NCBI RefSeq assembly: GCF_001425575.1
Contig: NZ_LMRD01000008.1
Location: 600 to 64,599, forward strand
Length of the DNA: 64,000 bases
From: Aurantimonas sp. Leaf443
GTDB taxonomy: Bacteria > Pseudomonadota > Alphaproteobacteria > Rhizobiales > Rhizobiaceae
Direction of reading: 5' to 3'
The notes under the pieces: generated by a model
Told to the model about the DNA's origin: nothing
Seen by the model: the letters and a program-made list of their open reading frames with translations, nothing else
The model's database searches: none
Position numbers and translations under genes: made by a program
Shown here: piece after piece, positions 55,716 to 64,000 of the stretch
Position numbering within the stretch: position 1 is the first letter of the stretch
Layout: each line of letters opens with the position of its first letter

Positions 55716-56732
55716 TCAGGCCTTGGCCGCGTCGATGAGCTGGCTCACGAAAGCACCGAAGGGTTTCGCCTTCCAGATCTCGGCGACCGGGGCGGACGCC
55801 TGGCGGAAGGCCTCCTTGTCCACCTCGTTGATCTTCAGCTTCGCGTCGGCCTTGAAGGTTGCGAAATGCTTGGCCTCGGCGTCCCGGATCAGGCCGCGCT
55901 GCATCGCGGTCGCCTCGTCGGCCGCCGCCTGGACCGCCGCCTTGTCCTCGGCCGACAGGCGCGCCCAGGTGATCTGCGAGATCAGGAAGGGCGAGACCTC
56001 CCACTTGTGGCCCGACAGGCTGATGAAGGGATTGACCTCGTAGAGCTTGGAGCTCGCGATGTTGGTGAGCGGGTTCTCCTGTCCGTCGACCACGCCCTGC
56101 TGGAGAGCGATGTAGAGTTCGCCGAAACTGATCTGCTCGGTCGAGGCGCCCAGCGTGTTGAAGATGTCGATCGTCATCGGATCCGGGGGCGTGCGGATCG
56201 TCAGGCCCTTCAGGTCGGCGGGCGTGGCGATGGGGCGCTTGGAATTGGTGATGTGCCGGATGCCGTTGTCCCACCATGCGAGCGGGACCATGTTGACGGT
56301 CGCGAAGCGCTCGCCGAGCGCCTTTCCGGTCTCCCCGTCCAGCACCTTGAAGGCGGCGGCGCTGTCGGCGAACAGGAACGGCAGGCCGAGCGCGGCGATC
56401 TCGGGCACGAGCGCCGAGCAGGAGCCCTGGCTGTTGACGGTCATGTCGATGGCGCCGGTGCGCAGGCTGGTCAGAAGCGACTGCTCGTTGCCGAGCTGCT
56501 CGGCGCCGGCCACGCGGACGGCATACTTTCCGCCGGTCTTCTCCCCGACGAGCCGGCCGAACTCGTCGGCGGCCGTGCCGCGCGGATTGCCGGGGGCCGC
56601 ATTGTGGCCGAGCGTCAGCGTGGTGGCAGCCCTGGCGCCGCGCGGAAAGCCGAGGATGGCGGGCGCGGCGAGAAGCGCGCCTCCCGCAAGAAGCATGGTT
56701 CGGCGGGTGATGGTTCGGGTCGTGTCGGTCAT
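55716..56732 (-). CDS. TRAP transporter substrate-binding protein (DctP)
   Basis: A 338-residue periplasmic binding protein. The N-terminus has a Tat-type signal (TRRTMLLAGGALLAAPAILGFPRGARA). Mature motifs LTLGHNAAPGNPRGTAADEFGRLV, NGIRHITNSKRPI, LKGLTIRTPPDPMT and GVVDGQENPLTNI are those of DctP/SiaP-type proteins, including the conserved Arg that binds the carboxylate of the ligand. A sugar acid or similar carboxylate is therefore the expected substrate. Confidence 0.95.
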   Translation of the reverse strand: MTDTTRTITRRTMLLAGGALLAAPAILGFPRGARAATTLTLGHNAAPGNPRGTAADEFGRLVGEKTGGKYAVRVAGAEQLGNEQSLLTSLRTGAIDMTVNSQGSCSALVPEIAALGLPFLFADSAAAFKVLDGETGKALGERFATVNMVPLAWWDNGIRHITNSKRPIATPADLKGLTIRTPPDPMTIDIFNTLGASTEQISFGELYIALQQGVVDGQENPLTNIASSKLYEVNPFISLSGHKWEVSPFLISQITWARLSAEDKAAVQAAADEATAMQRGLIRDAEAKHFATFKADAKLKINEVDKEAFRQASAPVAEIWKAKPFGAFVSQLIDAAKA

Positions 56733-56770
56733 GCGTGCGATCCTCCCAGTTCGCGGTCGTCTTCACCGGC

Positions 56771-56836
56771 GCGCCCTTTCGAGGGCGCACCGCCTGTCGA
56801 GATCCTGAGAACGGTCCGGGCGCCTCCCGCGCCCGG
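56771..56836 (-). other. Two small hairpins between transketolase and TRAP genes
   Basis: The 112-bp spacer between the transketolase C-subunit gene and dctP contains two perfect stems: GCGCCCT/AGGGCGC at 56771-56788 with a four-base loop, and CCGGGCGC/GCGCCCGG at 56816-56836 with a five-base loop. They may be RNA processing or attenuation sites that set different levels for enzymes and transporter. Confidence 0.5.
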
Positions 56837-56844
56837 CCTCTCCC

Positions 56845-57867
56845 TCAGGCCAGCCAGTTCCGGATCTGCCGCACGATGGCGGGCGTCGAAAGGCCGTAGC
56901 GTTCGTGCAGCGTCGGCAGGGCGCCGGCGTCGAGAAATTCGTCGGGCAGGCCGATCTGCCGGAAGCGGGGTGCATGCCCGCCCCGCAGAAGGGTTCCGGC
57001 CACCGCCTCGCCGAGACCGCCGATCACGGTGTGGTTCTCCGCCACCACCACCAGCCGGTCGCCGCGCGATGCCTCCGCCCGGATCGTCGCCTCGTCCAGC
57101 GGCTTGATCGTCGGCGAATGGAGAACGGCGGCGCCGATGCCGAGCGCGTCCAGTTCCTTGGCGGCTTCGAGCACCCGCATCGTCATCAGACCCGCGGAGA
57201 TGAAGAGCACGTCGGGCCCGTCGCGCAGGAGCTTGGCCTTGCCGAGTTCGAACGTGTAGTCGTACTCGTCGAGAACGAGCGGCACCTGCCCGCGCAGGAG
57301 ACGCATGTAGACGGGACCGGGATGGGCGGCGATGGCCGGCACCGCCTGCTCGATGTCGAGCGCGTCGCAGGGATCGACGATCGTCAGGTTCGGCATGCCC
57401 CGGAAGATCGCCAGGTCCTCGGTCGCCTGATGGCTCGGGCCGTAGCCGGTCGTCAGGCCCGGCAGGGCGCAGACGATCTTCACCGGCAGGTTTTCTTCCG
57501 CGATCGCCATGCAGATGAAGTCGTAGGCCCGTCGCGAGGCGAAGACGGCATAGGTCGTGGCGAAAGGCAGGAAGCCTTCGCGCGCCAGTCCCGCCGAAGC
57601 GCTCATCAGGAGCTGCTCGGCCATGCCCATCTGGTAGAAGCGGTCGGGATGGGCCTTGGCGAAGATGTGCAGGTCGGTGTACTTGCCGAGATCGGCGGTC
57701 AGGCCGACGAGATCGGGGCGCGTCTTGGCCAGTTCGACCAGCGCATGACCGAAGGGCGCCGGTTTCGTGCGCTGCCCCTCGCCGGCGATCGAGGCGATCA
57801 TGGCCGAGGTCGTGAGGCGCGGCTTGGCGGGATCGCGGGGCGCGGGTGCGGCTTTGCGAGGGCTCAT
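56845..57867 (-). CDS. Transketolase C-terminal subunit (split type)
   Basis: A 340-residue protein with the pyrimidine-binding and C-terminal domains of transketolase. The family Glu that activates thiamine diphosphate is in FYQMGMAEQLLMSASAGLA; GLTTGYGPSHQATEDLAIFRG and VVAENHTVIGGLGEAVA are typical. It needs the N-terminal subunit encoded upstream, with which its ATG overlaps (ATGA). Dedicated split transketolases in sugar operons act on unusual ketoses or their phosphates rather than in the general pentose phosphate pathway. Confidence 0.93.
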   Translation of the reverse strand: MSPRKAAPAPRDPAKPRLTTSAMIASIAGEGQRTKPAPFGHALVELAKTRPDLVGLTADLGKYTDLHIFAKAHPDRFYQMGMAEQLLMSASAGLAREGFLPFATTYAVFASRRAYDFICMAIAEENLPVKIVCALPGLTTGYGPSHQATEDLAIFRGMPNLTIVDPCDALDIEQAVPAIAAHPGPVYMRLLRGQVPLVLDEYDYTFELGKAKLLRDGPDVLFISAGLMTMRVLEAAKELDALGIGAAVLHSPTIKPLDEATIRAEASRGDRLVVVAENHTVIGGLGEAVAGTLLRGGHAPRFRQIGLPDEFLDAGALPTLHERYGLSTPAIVRQIRNWLA

Positions 57868-58709
57868 CGGGCATGTCCCTCGTCCAGGGCCTGCAGGGCC
57901 AATTGCCATTCGTGCGGCTCGACGCGGATGAAATGCGTGACCTCGCGGGTCTCCAGGAAGGGCACGCCCTTGCCCATGCGCGTATCGAAGACCAGCGCCC
58001 GCGGCTTGCCGTCGGCCGGGCGCCGGGCTCGGTCGAAGGCCTCGCGCACGGCGTGGATGTCGTTGCCGTCGACGCGCTCGGCATGCCAGCCGAAGGCCGC
58101 GAACTTGTCCGTCACCGGCTCGGCGGACAGCGTCTTGGTGGAGGGGCCGTCCGCCTGCTGGTCGTTGAAGTCGACGAGGCAGACGAGATTGTCGAGGCCG
58201 TGATGGGCCGCCGACATCGCCGCCTCCCAGGTCGAGCCCTCGCCGAGCTCCCCGTCGGACATGAGATTGTAGACGAAGGCGGAGGAGGCCTTGCGCTTCA
58301 GCCCGAGGCCCATGCCGACGGCGATGCCGAGCCCGTGGCCGAGCGAGCCGCCCGTGATCTCCATGCCCGGCGTGTAGGCCGCCATGCCCGACATCGGCAG
58401 GCGGGACTCGTCGGACCCGTAGGTCTCCAGCTCGTCCTCCGGCAGGATGCCGGCCTCGATCAGGACCGCGTAGAGCGCGATGGCATAGTGCCCGATCGAG
58501 AGGAGGAAGCGGTCCCGCCCCTCCCAGGCCGGATCGTCCGCGCGGTAGCTCAGCGCGTGGAAGTAGGAGACGGCCAGGACATCGGAGATGCCGAGCGCCT
58601 GCCCGACATAGCCCTGGCCCTGCACCTCGCCCATGCGCACCGCGTTGCGGCGGATGCGATAGGCGCGCTCCTCGAGCGAGACGTTGGAAAGCGGCGCGGC
58701 CGTGGTCAT
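57864..58709 (-). CDS. Transketolase N-terminal subunit (split type)
   Basis: A 281-residue thiamine-diphosphate-binding subunit. The cofactor motif SDGELGEGSTWEAAMSAAHHGLDNLVCLVDFNDQQADG is complete, as is the His-rich substrate region SIGHYAIALYAVL and GGSLGHGLGIAVGMGLGLK. It joins the C-terminal subunit encoded directly after it to make an active enzyme. It begins 11 bases after the SDR stop. Confidence 0.93.
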   Translation of the reverse strand: MTTAAPLSNVSLEERAYRIRRNAVRMGEVQGQGYVGQALGISDVLAVSYFHALSYRADDPAWEGRDRFLLSIGHYAIALYAVLIEAGILPEDELETYGSDESRLPMSGMAAYTPGMEITGGSLGHGLGIAVGMGLGLKRKASSAFVYNLMSDGELGEGSTWEAAMSAAHHGLDNLVCLVDFNDQQADGPSTKTLSAEPVTDKFAAFGWHAERVDGNDIHAVREAFDRARRPADGKPRALVFDTRMGKGVPFLETREVTHFIRVEPHEWQLALQALDEGHAR

Positions 58710-58720
58710 CGCATCCGTCC

Positions 58721-59473
58721 TCAGTGGATCAACATGCCGCCATTGACGTCGATCGTGGCGCCCGTGACGTAGGAGGAGAGGTCGGAGGCGAGGAAGAGAT
58801 AGATCCGCGCGACGTCGACCGCGTCGCCGAGACGGGCGAGCGGAATGCCCTTGAGAATGTCGGTGCGCATTTCCGGGGTCAGCTTGCCGCCGGTGATGTC
58901 GGTCTGGATGAGGCCGGGGGTCACCGAGTTGACGCGGATCCCGTCGGGACCGAACTCGCGCGCCATCGCCTTGGCGAGACCGAGGACGCCGGCCTTCGCG
59001 GCCGAATAATGCGGTCCGCCGAAGATACCGCCGCCGCGCTGCGCGGAGACCGACGACATGCAGGCGATGGATCCGCCGCCCTTCGCCTTCATCCCCGGAA
59101 TGAAGACCTGGCTGAGGAAGAGGATGCCCGTCATGTTGACGTCGACGATCCGGTGCCAGTCCGCCTCGGAAATGTCGAGCGTCTTCACCGGCTGTGTGAT
59201 GCCGGCATTGTTGATGAGGATGTCGGCGCCGCCGAAGGCTTGCGATACGGCCTTCGCCGCGGCCTCGCAGGAGGCCTTCGACGTCACGTCGCAGGCAAGG
59301 CCCATATGGCCCTCGCCCCGCAGCGAGGCGGCCGCCTCCTTGGCGCCGGCCTCGTCGAGATCGAGAATGGCGACGCGCGCGCCGTGCTCGGCGAAGAGCT
59401 CGGCGGTGGCGCGTCCGATGCCACGCTGGCTCGCCGCGCCCGAGATGACGGCTGTCTTGCCGGTCAGCAACAT
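58721..59473 (-). CDS. Short-chain dehydrogenase/reductase, first gene of the TRAP operon
   Basis: A 250-residue SDR. It has ISGAASQRGIGRATAELFAEHG, LINNAGI, the Ser in CMSSVSAQRGGG and YxxxK in HYSAAKAGV, with an acidic residue (ILDLDEA) after strand 2 that favours NAD+. It probably oxidises a sugar alcohol or acid to a keto form for the transketolase. It is the promoter-proximal gene of the operon and faces a divergent LysR regulator. Confidence 0.92.
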   Translation of the reverse strand: MLLTGKTAVISGAASQRGIGRATAELFAEHGARVAILDLDEAGAKEAAASLRGEGHMGLACDVTSKASCEAAAKAVSQAFGGADILINNAGITQPVKTLDISEADWHRIVDVNMTGILFLSQVFIPGMKAKGGGSIACMSSVSAQRGGGIFGGPHYSAAKAGVLGLAKAMAREFGPDGIRVNSVTPGLIQTDITGGKLTPEMRTDILKGIPLARLGDAVDVARIYLFLASDLSSYVTGATIDVNGGMLIH

Positions 59474-59619
59474 CTTGATCGTCCTCCCAGACGAACGGCC
59501 GCGCGTCGTCGCGCCCTGCGGCCGATCCGTCTTCTCGCTTCGGTGTGTTCGGTGCCGGCGCTCCCGAGCCGGTTCCTCCGCTGTTCATCTTCACCAAGCC
59601 GGATGAGACCGCAAACGCG

Positions 59620-59637
59620 AAGTTTACATGCCAAGTT
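59620..59637. promoter_or_regulatory. Candidate operator in SDR-lysR divergent region
   Basis: AAGTTTACATGCCAAGTT is an imperfect palindrome around CATG, in an A/T-rich patch of the 185-bp divergent region (59474-59658), 22 bases before the LysR start. Place and form suit a LysR-type site, but it is a single occurrence and only part of the dyad matches. Confidence 0.35.
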
Positions 59638-59658
59638 GAATCTGCTTCATCTGTCATC

Positions 59659-60588
59659 ATGCTCAACGGCATCTCGCTCACCTCCATCCGTGCCTTCGAG
59701 GCCGCCGGCCGCCTCGGCTCCTTCCGCGCCGCCGCCGCCGAGCTCGGCCTGTCGGCGAGCGCCGTCAGCCATGCCATCCTCAAGCTCGAACGGGCGCTGG
59801 GAACGAGCCTTTTCGACCGCTCCGGGCGCGTGGTGCACCTGACGGGCGACGGCGAGACGCTCATGCGCCGGGCCAGTTCCGCCTTCGACGAGTTGCGCCG
59901 GGGCATCGAACTCGTGTCCTCGCACCGCGCGCGACTGCTGCGCCTCCACAGCGCGCCGAGTTTCGCCGCGCAGATCCTGTCGCCGCGCCTGCCGGAATTC
60001 CTCGCCGCCAATCCCGGCATCGAGGTCCGGCTCGCGGCGAGCACCGAATATGTCCGGTTCACCGACGGCGAGTTCGACGCCGACATCGTCTACGGCACGC
60101 CGCGCGGCGACGACCTCGTGACCGTGCCGCTCGGATACGAGGTCGTCACGCCGCTGTGCACGCCGGCCATGGCCGCGACCATCCGCGAGCCGGCCGACCT
60201 CCAGGCGCATGTGCTCATCCGCAGCGACACCAAGCAGGTGCGCTGGCCGGACTGGTACGCCGCCAACGGCCTCTCCGCGACGCCGGTTCACAGCATGAGC
60301 TTCGACCGCTCCTTCCTCGCCATCGCGGCGGCGGCCGACGGTCTCGGCGTCGCCCTGGAATCGACGCGCCTGGCCCAGCGCGAGCTCGAAAGCGGCCGCC
60401 TCGTCGCTCCGCTGGCGGGGCGGGCGCAGGACATCCGCTACATCGGGCACGTCCTCGCCTATCCGCGCTCGGGCTCGCAGCGGCGGCTGGCGCGACGCTT
60501 CGCCGAATGGCTCGCCGGCGAACTCGGCCAGCCCCTGCCACCGGACGACGACGCCCCCACCCGCGTCGCGGCGCCGAAGCCACGCTGA
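59659..60588 (+). CDS. LysR-family regulator (GcvA-like)
   Basis: A 309-residue regulator with an N-terminal winged helix (LTSIRAFEAAGRLGSFRAAAAELGLSASAVSHAILKLERALG) and a periplasmic-binding-like effector domain; the pattern RVVHLTGDGETLMRRAS and DADIVYGTP suits the GcvA-like branch. It is divergent from the SDR-transketolase-TRAP operon and therefore its likely regulator, responding to a pathway intermediate. The ATG at 59659 is chosen because similarity starts there; the frame is open upstream to 59545. Confidence 0.93.
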   Translation: MLNGISLTSIRAFEAAGRLGSFRAAAAELGLSASAVSHAILKLERALGTSLFDRSGRVVHLTGDGETLMRRASSAFDELRRGIELVSSHRARLLRLHSAPSFAAQILSPRLPEFLAANPGIEVRLAASTEYVRFTDGEFDADIVYGTPRGDDLVTVPLGYEVVTPLCTPAMAATIREPADLQAHVLIRSDTKQVRWPDWYAANGLSATPVHSMSFDRSFLAIAAAADGLGVALESTRLAQRELESGRLVAPLAGRAQDIRYIGHVLAYPRSGSQRRLARRFAEWLAGELGQPLPPDDDAPTRVAAPKPR

Positions 60589-60776
60589 CGCCTCTGCACG
60601 GCCCGGCCAAGCGAGTTCGCCCGCTTCGCGCCTGCCCCACATGAATCCCTTTCATCCACCGCCGAATTCTTTGCGCTTGCGCGCGCGCGGCGCAGGACGG
60701 ACCGTGCGGCGGGGTCGAGGAGGACATGGGACATGCGGACGAGGCGCCGGACGAGGTCTGACCCGGCTGAAGGCCG

Positions 60777-61655
60777 ATGCACGGGAACCGTCCGCTCGGG
60801 GCCGTCGCGTTGAGCGGGCGCATCGTGTCCGTCTCGGCGGCGCCCTATGACGGGCATCCCCTGCCGGTGGCGCTGGAGAGCCTCGCCCGCATCGGCGCCA
60901 GCCATGTCGAGCCCGCCTTCATCGTCGGCTATACGGAGCCGTTCGACGAGACCGCCTTCCTGCCGAGCCGCGTCGCCGCCTATCGGAGGGCGCTTCGGGA
61001 GGCCGGGCTCGGCTGCCACGCGGTCTCCAGCCACATCGATCTCGGCCTGCCGGACGCCGTCGAGGTCTTCACGGGCCGGCTCGCCTTCGCCGCCGATATC
61101 GGCGCGCGCATCATCTGCACGAATGCCGCCGCGCGAGCGCGCGAGGGCGCGTTCCGGCGCAACATGGACATCCTCCTGCGACGGGCCGAGGGGTTCGACG
61201 TCGTCATCGCGCTCGAGAATCCGGGCGATGGCAGCGACAATCTCTTCAACGTGGCCGCCGACGGCCTCGACCTCGTCCGCCGCTTCGCCTCGCCCTATCT
61301 GAAGCTCAACTACGACGCCGCCAACACGGCCTCGCACCGGCCGATGCTGGCGGACTTCGCGGGCGACGCCATCGAGGCCCTGCCGGCGTCGGCGCATGCC
61401 CATATCAAGGATCTGATCCGCGAGGAGGCCGGCTGGTTCTTCACGGCCATCGGACGAGGCACGATCGGCTGCGACCGCATCCTAGCTGCGCTTCGGGACT
61501 ATCCCGACCTGCCGGTCAGCATCGAACTGCCCTCCCGCATCCATCGCGGCCCCGACGCGCGCCCCCTGCGACAGGCGATGCCGGTTCCCCTGGCGGCGAT
61601 CGAGCGCGACCTCGCCGCCTCGCTCGAGGCGGTGACCGCTCGCCTTTCGCCCTGA
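60777..61655 (+). CDS. Sugar phosphate isomerase/epimerase-family TIM barrel
   Basis: A 292-residue AP-endonuclease-2-like TIM barrel (IolE/hydroxypyruvate isomerase group). The expected metal ligands are visible as Glu in VIALENPGDG, Asp in LKLNYDAANT, His in AHAHIKDL and Glu in VSIELPSRIH. It probably isomerises a sugar or keto-acid and may feed the SDR-transketolase route next to it. A promoter region of 188 bases separates it from the LysR gene. Substrate unknown. Confidence 0.88.
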   Translation: MHGNRPLGAVALSGRIVSVSAAPYDGHPLPVALESLARIGASHVEPAFIVGYTEPFDETAFLPSRVAAYRRALREAGLGCHAVSSHIDLGLPDAVEVFTGRLAFAADIGARIICTNAAARAREGAFRRNMDILLRRAEGFDVVIALENPGDGSDNLFNVAADGLDLVRRFASPYLKLNYDAANTASHRPMLADFAGDAIEALPASAHAHIKDLIREEAGWFFTAIGRGTIGCDRILAALRDYPDLPVSIELPSRIHRGPDARPLRQAMPVPLAAIERDLAASLEAVTARLSP

Positions 61656-61916
61656 CGCTGCGGGGCCTGGCGTTCCTGGTCGTGGCGCCCTGTTTCGCGA
61701 TGACTGCGGCGGGCGTCGTCGAGCGACAGGCGGCAGGTCACGACCGCGGCGTGCGACCTGTTTCCGGCCGGGGCCTCGGTCCCTTCCTTGCGAACCCGGA
61801 TTCCTCGGACCTCAACTCTTCGGCGCTCGGCGGATAAAGGCTGCGGTCCGCGCATAGCGCTGCGTGATGGATTTGCGACGATCCCCTCGTCTTCGGCAGG
61901 GAGAAGGAACCGTCGC

Positions 61917-62948
61917 ATGAGGAAGATCGGCATCGTGGGCGCGGGGCAGGCGGGTCTGCAGCTCGGACTCGGCCTGCTGCAGGACGGTTACGAGGTGGTC
62001 CTCGTCTCCAACCAGACCGCCGACCAGATCGCCCGGGGTCGCGTGACGTCCAGCCAGTGCATGTTCGATCGGGCGCTCGCCAACGAGCGCGCGCTCGGCA
62101 TCGACTTCTGGCAGGATGCGCCGCCGGTCGAGGGCATCCAGTTCGCGCTCGTTCAGGACGGCACGACGGCCCTGCGCTGGTCCTCGCGCCTCGACAAGCC
62201 GGCCCGCTCGGTGGACCAGCGGGTGAAGATGCCGCGCTGGATGGACGAGTTCGAGCGCGCCGGTGGGGAGTTGCGCATCCTCGACGCGGGCCTCGACGAT
62301 CTGGAAGCGCTGCATCGCGAATGCGATCTCGTGATCGTCGCCTCGGGCAAGGGAGAGATCGGCAAGCTCTTCCAGCGCGATGGCGAGCGCTCGCCCTTCG
62401 ACAAGCCGCAGCGCGCGCTGGCGCTGACCTACGTGCACGGCATGAAGCCGCGCGCCCCGCACTCGGCGGTCAACTTCAACCTCGTTCCCGGCATCGGCGA
62501 ATATTTTGTCTTCCCCGCCCTGACCTTGAGCGGCCCCTGCGAGATCATGGTCTTCGAGGGCCTTCCCGGCGGGCCGATGGATCGCTGGGGGGATGTCCGC
62601 ACGCCCCAGGAGCACCTGGCCGAGAGCCTGCGCATCCTCCGGCAATACGTTCCGGCCGAATACGAACGGGCGAAGGACGTGGTGCTGACCGACGATCTCG
62701 GCGTCCTGTCCGGCCGCTTCCCGCCGACCGTGCGCAAGCCCATCCTGACGCTGCCCTCCGGGGCGCTCGCCCTCGGCATGGGCGACAGCGTCTGCCTCAA
62801 CGATCCCATCACCGGACAGGGCGCCAACAATGCCAGCCATTGCGCCGCCCTCTATCGCGACGCGATCGTCGAGCATGGCGACCGGCCGGTCGACGGCGCC
62901 TTCCTGCAGGCGACGTTCGAGCACTACTCGGCATTCGCCTCGATATAG
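61917..62948 (+). pseudogene. Styrene/indole monooxygenase (StyA-like), C-terminally truncated
   Basis: A 343-residue frame with a strong ribosome site (GGGAGAAGGA). It opens with the FAD motif RKIGIVGAGQAGLQLGLGLL and continues with the StyA pattern (RSVDQRVKMPRWMDEFERAGG, DLVIVASGKGEIGKLF, SPFDKPQRALALTYVHGMK, DPITGQGANNASH). StyA proteins have about 410-420 residues; this one ends about 40 residues after GQGANNAS, with FEHYSAFASI, so about 70 are missing. The stop lies inside sequence antisense to a convergent AraC gene, which is itself cut at the same place. A flavin reductase partner (StyB) is not in view. Possibly inactive. Confidence 0.75.
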
Positions 62949-63628
62949 TCTTCGACCAGACGAACATGGCGCGGCGCGGCGGGACTTGCGGTCCGCGCCA
63001 GCCGCGCGCTGTGGGCGTTCGGCTGGTGCTCGATCAGGCAGGTCATCAGCAAGGAGGCGTGCAGGCTCGCGGCGAGCGGGCTCCGGGGCTCGCCAAGACT
63101 TTCCAGTCCCTCCATCGCCAGCTTGACCATGCGCCACCAATGCGCGCCGCCCTGCGTCAGAGGCATGGCCAGCTGGAAGTCGATGCGGGTCGACGGGGCC
63201 CCGCCCAGCATGAGGGGCACTTGCCGTTCCAGCGCCTCCCGCTCGATGCGCACCGTCAGCTTCGCGCAGTCCGCCGACCAGCGCATCCGCGTGTCCGCAT
63301 CGGGGGTGAGGATGGTCGCCTGCATGGGGCAGGCCACCGCCTGCTCCCGCCCGTGGCGCACGCTGGCACGCCCCGCATAGGGCAGCATGACGAGGTAGAA
63401 GTCGTTCAGCGTGCCGGGATCGATCTCGACATCGGCGCCGTAGCCCATCGCCGCGAGGGTCACGGGCCCCATGCGCACCGCGTTCTGCCAGGCGCGAAGG
63501 GGGCCGTCGCCGGCCCTCGATATCAGCCGATGGTCGCAGAAGACGCGCGAGACCTCGTTTCGCGCCTCGTCGATATCCGTCGTGAGGAACCGGCGGAAGC
63601 GATCCAGCGGCTGCGACGCATCCGGCAT
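62924..63628 (-). pseudogene. AraC-family regulator lacking its DNA-binding domain
   Basis: A 234-residue frame with the N-terminal AraC-binding-like domain: LNDFYLVMLPYAGRASVRHG, MRWSADCAKLTVRIEREALERQVP, and the linker APRHVRLVEDYIEANAE. In intact homologues this linker leads at once into a ~95-residue double helix-turn-helix, which is missing: the frame stops two codons later, inside sequence antisense to the StyA-like gene. So no DNA-binding domain remains. Start chosen at ATG 63628 (GGGAG upstream); ATG 63664 is an alternative. It probably once regulated the monooxygenase gene. Confidence 0.78.
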
Positions 63629-63714
63629 CCATCCGACTCCCGTCGCTTCACTCGACGCTTTCATCCTACACCCGCGCCAGACGGACCCGTCAGGCGACCC
63701 GGCATGCCGCGCCG

Positions 63715-64000
63715 TCAGCTCGGCTCGTAGGCCGAGGCGACGGTCAGAAGCGCGCCGTCGAGCGCCTTGCCCTCCTCGTCGAGAAGGGCGGCCTTGATCA
63801 GGCGATGGAGCCACGCGCCGCCATCGGCCTGCCCGCGCAGCAGCGGCACGGCGGACAGGACGCGGTCGAACTTGGAATGGCCGCGCGCATGCGTGTCGGA
63901 ATAGCCCTTCACGAGGCGGCGGGCCGAGAGGATGGCGACGGCCAGGTCGTAGTTCTCCGGCAGGACCGCGCACGCTCCGTCCAGCCAGCGCTTCCAGTGC
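63715..64000 (-). CDS. Indolepyruvate oxidoreductase subunit, C-terminal part (partial)
   Basis: The window ends inside this leftward gene; 95 C-terminal residues are visible. The sequence LAVAILSARRLVKGYSDTHA and RGHSKFDRVLSAVPLLRG, then WLHRLIKAALLDEEGKALDGAL, matches the DUF6537-type C-terminus of indolepyruvate ferredoxin oxidoreductase beta chains (IorB-like). These enzymes decarboxylate aryl-pyruvates to acyl-CoA. Its closeness to a StyA/indole-monooxygenase-like gene hints at an aromatic catabolism neighbourhood. Confidence 0.75.
   Translation of the reverse strand, partial: HWKRWLDGACAVLPENYDLAVAILSARRLVKGYSDTHARGHSKFDRVLSAVPLLRGQADGGAWLHRLIKAALLDEEGKALDGALLTVASAYEPS

Noticed and set aside
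61917-62948. A full-length, active two-component styrene monooxygenase
   Set aside because: The C-terminal ~70 residues are missing and no StyB reductase is visible.

Overview
The window is high-GC chromosomal DNA with dense coding and very long antisense ORFs. Its gene families point to an alphaproteobacterium of the Hyphomicrobiales (rhizobial) type: an HWE-class histidine kinase, a multi-PAS hybrid kinase, a membrane ferredoxin-adenylate cyclase, TRAP and ABC uptake operons, and PuuE-type deacetylases. Neighbouring genes are often fused by ATGA, GTGA or TGATG overlaps. An Aurantimonadaceae-like genus is a guess from gene style only.

Left half (1-37 kb), mostly housekeeping and regulation. 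It holds an MHYT-PAS-HWE kinase, a cupin, an AI-2E-type permease with an unusual C-terminal domain plus a CBS protein, and a hybrid kinase/response-regulator/TerB-like operon. Next come an SLC13 permease and a hydrolase-SDR-IclR set that looks like part of a 2-keto-3-deoxy sugar-acid pathway. A diguanylate cyclase follows, then a decayed FAH-family paralogue. Further on are guaA, tspO, an RsmB-type methyltransferase, a Phd-VapC toxin-antitoxin pair and divergent katA/oxyR. The half ends with the redox-domain adenylate cyclase, a GST, guaB, a Tat-exported metallo-hydrolase, MFS and AraC genes, rlmE, a ppx/gppA with a giant disordered N-terminus, and tRNA-Gln(CTG).

Junction (37.3-38.3 kb). Directly 3' of the tRNA lies about 0.9 kb of less GC-rich mobile debris: an integrase N-terminus, an IS3-like orfA N-terminus and an inverted IS30-like fragment. 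Right of it the content becomes accessory and catabolic.

Right half. (i) A compact 14-gene operon runs leftward from 52.16 to 38.27 kb. It encodes two paralogous Tat-type binding proteins, an ABC importer, two SIS-domain proteins, two PfkB kinases, a BtpA/SgcQ protein, two PuuE/allantoinase-like deacetylases, an Asp/Glu-racemase homologue lacking both catalytic cysteines, and an amidohydrolase. It looks like uptake, phosphorylation and deglycation of an amino-sugar or glycated compound, coupled to opening of a cyclic amide or ureide. This is the best candidate for an undescribed system. (ii) A second leftward operon (59.47-52.91 kb) joins an SDR, a split transketolase, a TRAP transporter and an L-threonate-dehydrogenase-like enzyme, with a divergent LysR regulator. 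(iii) A sugar isomerase/epimerase follows. (iv) A StyA-like monooxygenase and a convergent AraC-type regulator are both cut off at the same point (about 62,926), as if one deletion removed both 3' ends. The window ends inside an indolepyruvate-oxidoreductase-like gene.
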